This document shows, piece after piece, positions 18,424 to 21,586 of a stretch of DNA of 21,586 bases. A program made the translations under genes and the position numbers. Numbering within the stretch: position 1 is the first letter of the stretch; each line of letters opens with the position of its first letter. The DNA is from a virus, in IMG/VR virus record IMGVR_UViG_3300031974_003126, positions 1 through 21,586 of that record; one strand, given 5' to 3'. The notes under the pieces were generated by a model, which saw nothing but the letters and a program-made list of their open reading frames with translations, did no database searches and was not told the DNA's origin.

Positions 18424-21009
18424 TTAATCAAACCACCCTGCAAAGTTTTTCCACCAGCGTTCATAGAACCATTTATCATACCACTCGTCGTCTTTTACTC
18501 TAACAATCTCAGCAACTTCATTGACAAATTCTTTAAGTTCTTCTCTTACTTCTGGCTCAACTTCTTCGCCACGTTCATTGATAATAATGTCTATATATTC
18601 TAATATAATCTGTGCTTGATTACGATCCAATTCTTTAATAGAATTAGTTCTTGTTCTTAGGATTTTTGCGTGTTCTAATGTTGGTTCTTCCTGTAAGTTT
18701 CTTAAACTGTCAATTACTGCTGGCGGCAGTTCACTTCTACGTATATCTAATTCAAGTTCTTTACCAATTTTTTTAGCCAATTGTTTTGCTAATGAATTAT
18801 TAAACCAACCAAATCCTGTTGCTAGTGTATTTTCTTCTTCATATAAATCTTCCAATAAATCTTCTGCTCCACCAAGAGATCTATATTCTTCGTTTATTCT
18901 ATCGTAATCTGCTTTGTTTCTAATTTGAGCGATTATTTGTTTCATTCTATCTCTGTCGCCGCCACTTTGCCATCCATCGATTGAATCTTTAAATAGTTTT
19001 GCTATGGTTATTGTAGCAATCATCGGTAATGTTACATCTGCTACACCTAACAATTTGTTCATTGGTGCGTCTGGTTCCAGTGTTCCTTCTAACACTCTGA
19101 TAACAGCATCTTCACCTCCAAATGCATTCTCAAAAGGCTCGCCGTGTAAACTATCATATGTTCTATACATATCTTCAATGCGTGAAGCAGCATCAGGCAG
19201 AGATACTAGTTCTTCGACTGCATCATTAAATTCTTCTTCGTCATTTGTATGTAATCTATCAATAAGATCCATTTCCTCTTCTGATACTTCTGCCTCGTCA
19301 TCTAATGTTGTAGTAAATATTCCTGCTCTTCCTCTAGCACCTTCTGATTCATACTTAGGATCAAAATAAATATTGACTGCTGCTGAATCAGGATCATCTG
19401 CTGTTCCGATCAAAAATTCTCTGTCTTTTTTAACTTCTTTTTCATACCATATTTTTAAGTTGGCTTCGGTCATGCCGTTTTGTAAATATTTTGCACCTCT
19501 TAGTGTTTTTGCAATTGCCATTCTATCACCAAATGGAACAGCAATCATTTCATCAAATGGAGCCTGATTAGTATACCATGCTACCATTTCTGGATACTGT
19601 GTATCTAATACATCTACAAATAAAAACTTAGCATCTTCTAAAGTAATATCATCTACTTCAATGTTTAAATCTGGAACAGTACCGCCAGTTTGTTGTATAC
19701 CTACTTTTAAAATTGCATCTTCTAAAATAGCATTTTTTATTGGTTTATTGTTTAACAATACAACAACAGCATTGTTTTGTAATTCTTTGTTTATAGTGTA
19801 ATTTTTATTTACATGAGTTACTTCTATCGATGCTTGTTCTCCAAACTGAATATTATCTAACATTGCAATTGGAGCAATTCTATTAATAGACTCTAAACTT
19901 AGTCTAACAATTCTCAAATATTCATCATCATCCAATTCTTCAACTAAACGTTCTTGTAAATCTTCGTTAAACTGCTGTTTGTATGCTGCTTCTACAGCAT
20001 CATAATCTGCTGCTGTTTTAAGTTGCATAAACAATTGATTTACACTATCTATATCATTGTCTACATCTCTAGATGTTACTATTGCAATAAATTTATTTTC
20101 CAATGCTTCATGCATTGCTTGCGCCCAAGCAGTATGATTTGCTGCATTCATTTGAGGCTGGTTAGCAGACACTGATTGTTGCTGTGCTATTTTTTCTTGT
20201 CTTTGTTGTTCTTCTAGTTGAAATAATCCAACTGCCATTTTACTGAAATAATCATACAAAGCCTTTGCTGCTCTTTCCGGTCCACCTGAAACAACAGGAG
20301 GAACAAAAGACATTGTTTCACCTGTACCTAATGTTGCTTTTGCTTGAGTTTGACTACGAACAACTTCTTGCACCCAACGGTTACGCCACTTGTCTGGAAA
20401 AAGTTGATAACTACTTTCTACTATTGGCATCATACGTTTTATTTCAGTTTCTCTTTGGGTAGGTTTTTCGTATTTTTCCATTGCTAAATGATTCAATATA
20501 ATCATCCAACCACTAAAACCAATTCCTTCAATAAAACTTTTTGTATCAATTACATCTTCACGCTTAACATCGCCCAGTTTTCCATGTTGATATGTTCTAC
20601 CTTTAAAACTAGGTGCTTGACTAGGATCACTTCTTATGTTACCTTGATTGTTTATTGCTAGGGTACCGTTATTGCTGAGTCTTTTATAAAGTAAAAAATC
20701 TATGTCGTTGGAGCCTTGTATACTCGGACCTACTGACAGTATAGGACGTCCTACTTGTCTGTTAATACTTTTTTTCCATTCTACAATTGCGTTATCTAAA
20801 GCAGGTGTCCATTCACCATTGATAGGTCCTGTCCATGCCGAGCCACCTACTCTTTTAGGATTCATGCTTATTACCAACGCATGTCTTGCTAAAGAACGTT
20901 TTAATTCAATAACTGCTGCGTCATTATAATCTTGAGCATTCAAACTTAAACGTAATTGTGTTCTATATATGTCTAGAACACCTTCAATAAGCAATTCGGT
21001 AAGTTTCAT
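18424..21009 (-). CDS. Large putative virion-associated protein with annexin-like internal repeats (861 aa)
   Basis: An 861-residue acidic protein starting MKLTELLIEG, an N-terminus style common to large proteins of T4-like marine phages. Residues 63-118 (NGEWTPALDNAIVEWKKSI to DIDFLLYKRLSNNG) resemble a peptidoglycan-binding-like helical module, weakly. Residues 262-290 are Gln-rich, probably a linker. Three helical segments at about 316-372, 582-642 and 674-730 share the layout 'hhxxLxxLxxxADYDxhxxxYxxxxGxxLxxxLxxE' (for example LKTAADYDAVEAAYKQQF and IRNKADYDRINEEYRSLG), like annexin-type repeats. The C-terminus has aromatic and charged residues (DDEWYDKWFYERWWKNF). No enzyme motif is visible. 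It follows the 21010 gene immediately (TAA then ATG). A structural or ejected internal head/tail protein is an inference. Confidence 0.75.
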   Translation of the reverse strand: MKLTELLIEGVLDIYRTQLRLSLNAQDYNDAAVIELKRSLARHALVISMNPKRVGGSAWTGPINGEWTPALDNAIVEWKKSINRQVGRPILSVGPSIQGSNDIDFLLYKRLSNNGTLAINNQGNIRSDPSQAPSFKGRTYQHGKLGDVKREDVIDTKSFIEGIGFSGWMIILNHLAMEKYEKPTQRETEIKRMMPIVESSYQLFPDKWRNRWVQEVVRSQTQAKATLGTGETMSFVPPVVSGGPERAAKALYDYFSKMAVGLFQLEEQQRQEKIAQQQSVSANQPQMNAANHTAWAQAMHEALENKFIAIVTSRDVDNDIDSVNQLFMQLKTAADYDAVEAAYKQQFNEDLQERLVEELDDDEYLRIVRLSLESINRIAPIAMLDNIQFGEQASIEVTHVNKNYTINKELQNNAVVVLLNNKPIKNAILEDAILKVGIQQTGGTVPDLNIEVDDITLEDAKFLFVDVLDTQYPEMVAWYTNQAPFDEMIAVPFGDRMAIAKTLRGAKYLQNGMTEANLKIWYEKEVKKDREFLIGTADDPDSAAVNIYFDPKYESEGARGRAGIFTTTLDDEAEVSEEEMDLIDRLHTNDEEEFNDAVEELVSLPDAASRIEDMYRTYDSLHGEPFENAFGGEDAVIRVLEGTLEPDAPMNKLLGVADVTLPMIATITIAKLFKDSIDGWQSGGDRDRMKQIIAQIRNKADYDRINEEYRSLGGAEDLLEDLYEEENTLATGFGWFNNSLAKQLAKKIGKELELDIRRSELPPAVIDSLRNLQEEPTLEHAKILRTRTNSIKELDRNQAQIILEYIDIIINERGEEVEPEVREELKEFVNEVAEIVRVKDDEWYDKWFYERWWKNFAGWFD

Positions 21010-21586
21010 TTAGTCTTCCAGTTTTTTATTAAGTGCATCGTATAAACGATTTTTTATACTGCTCATATCTATGCTTGCTGTCTGTGTCGTTTTCTTGTTC
21101 TTTGCATTTTTTGTTGCTGTTGCATACATGACTGCTTCTGCATCATCGCCGTAACGATCTTTGAAATCGTCTTTGTTTTTCTTCATACCTTTAACAAGAC
21201 GCTCTTTTTCTTTTTCTTCTGGTTTAGTAAGTTCACGTTCACTAAGCATTGCTTCTAATGCTTCGATCCTGCGCTCTAATGCACTAATACGATCTTCTTC
21301 GCCTTCACCTACAAGTTTATCTTTTAATGGATGAGGTTGTTCTCCTGAAGCACTAGGTGTGCTTGTTTTAGGCATAGGATCCTTGCCTTTTGCTTGACCT
21401 GCGCTACCTGTTTTTTGTCCTTCACTTACACCAGCAAGTGCAGCGAAGTCGCTGACACTATAGTTTCTATCCATTTGTAATGAACCTTCTGGTACACTTG
21501 CACTTTCTGCTATATAGTCAACTTGTGGTGCTGGTGCGGGAGCATTGCCACCTGCTTGTGCTCTAAGTTTTGCTAAATCTTCTGCT
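21010..21586 (-). CDS. Phage protein with coiled coil, partial (N-terminus beyond window)
   Basis: The frame is open past the first internal ATG (21474) to the window edge, adding residues such as LAKLRAQAGGNAPAPAPQVD, so the true start lies outside and the gene is cut at its 5' end. Visible parts are an Ala/Pro-rich linker, an SDFAALAGVSEG motif, a short disordered Gly/Ser/Pro segment, a coiled coil (EEDRISALERRIEALEAMLSE, leucine/isoleucine heptads), and a basic helical tail (ERLVKGMKKNKDDFKDRYG to DAEAVMYATATKNAKNKK). The 'DRYGDDAEAVMYATATK' element recurs in structural or assembly-related proteins of marine T4-like phages. Function unknown. Confidence 0.7.
   Translation of the reverse strand, partial: AEDLAKLRAQAGGNAPAPAPQVDYIAESASVPEGSLQMDRNYSVSDFAALAGVSEGQKTGSAGQAKGKDPMPKTSTPSASGEQPHPLKDKLVGEGEEDRISALERRIEALEAMLSERELTKPEEKEKERLVKGMKKNKDDFKDRYGDDAEAVMYATATKNAKNKKTTQTASIDMSSIKNRLYDALNKKLED

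Noticed and set aside
1-21586. tRNA genes, CRISPR arrays, insertion sequences or long direct repeats
   Set aside because: No cloverleaf-like element, regularly spaced repeat or transposase was seen by eye; coding sequence covers nearly the whole window.

Overview
This window reads as part of the genome of a marine tailed phage of the T4 superfamily, most like the pelagiphage/cyanophage myoviruses. The evidence is a complete T4-type family B DNA polymerase (gp43-like, 12001-14682), a T4-type sliding clamp (gp45-like, 9046-9774), a DsbA-like late-transcription DNA-binding protein (16557-16823), several small conserved myovirus proteins, low G+C (roughly one third by eye), and 30 tightly packed genes all on the minus strand. 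Starts and stops mostly overlap (TAATG or ATGA junctions). No gap exceeds about 35 bases, and I see no tRNA, CRISPR array, insertion sequence or convincing terminator.

Layout, in the direction of transcription (high to low coordinates). Positions 21586-16854 hold a probable virion or head-associated block: a coiled-coil protein cut by the window edge, an 861-residue protein with three internal helical repeats, and three conserved phage proteins of unknown role. Positions 16823-14702 hold the DsbA-like protein, a radical SAM enzyme and a putative glycosyltransferase. Next come the polymerase and a small CHCC zinc-binding protein. Between polymerase and clamp, where T4 carries regA, 62 and 44, sits a nucleotide-sugar cassette: cytidylyltransferase, phosphomannomutase-like HAD phosphatase and a short UDP-glucose dehydrogenase-like enzyme.

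After the clamp comes a 7-deazaguanine cluster: a DpdA-type DNA guanine transglycosylase (7589-9046), two tiny helical proteins, a TIM-barrel-like protein of unknown function, a QueD-like protein and, a little further on, a YhhQ-type queuosine-precursor transporter. A GT-B glycosyltransferase, an AhpD-like protein and a GalE-like epimerase are interleaved with or follow it. The likely outcome is replacement of guanine in the phage genome by a 7-deazaguanine as protection from restriction, with precursor partly imported. The left end (1-2390) is more AT-rich and holds a 2OG-Fe(II) oxygenase, a second putative glycosyltransferase and a second radical SAM enzyme, repeating the radical SAM/glycosyltransferase pairing at 14702-16557.

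Several sigma70-type promoters (TTGACA, 16-17 bases, TATAAT-like) sit directly in front of key genes: polymerase, clamp and the QueD-like gene. They would give leaders only about 10-15 bases long. Two genes absent from a simple long-ORF view were found by reading (7211-7384 and 11270-11428), and several starts were corrected using ribosome-binding sites.
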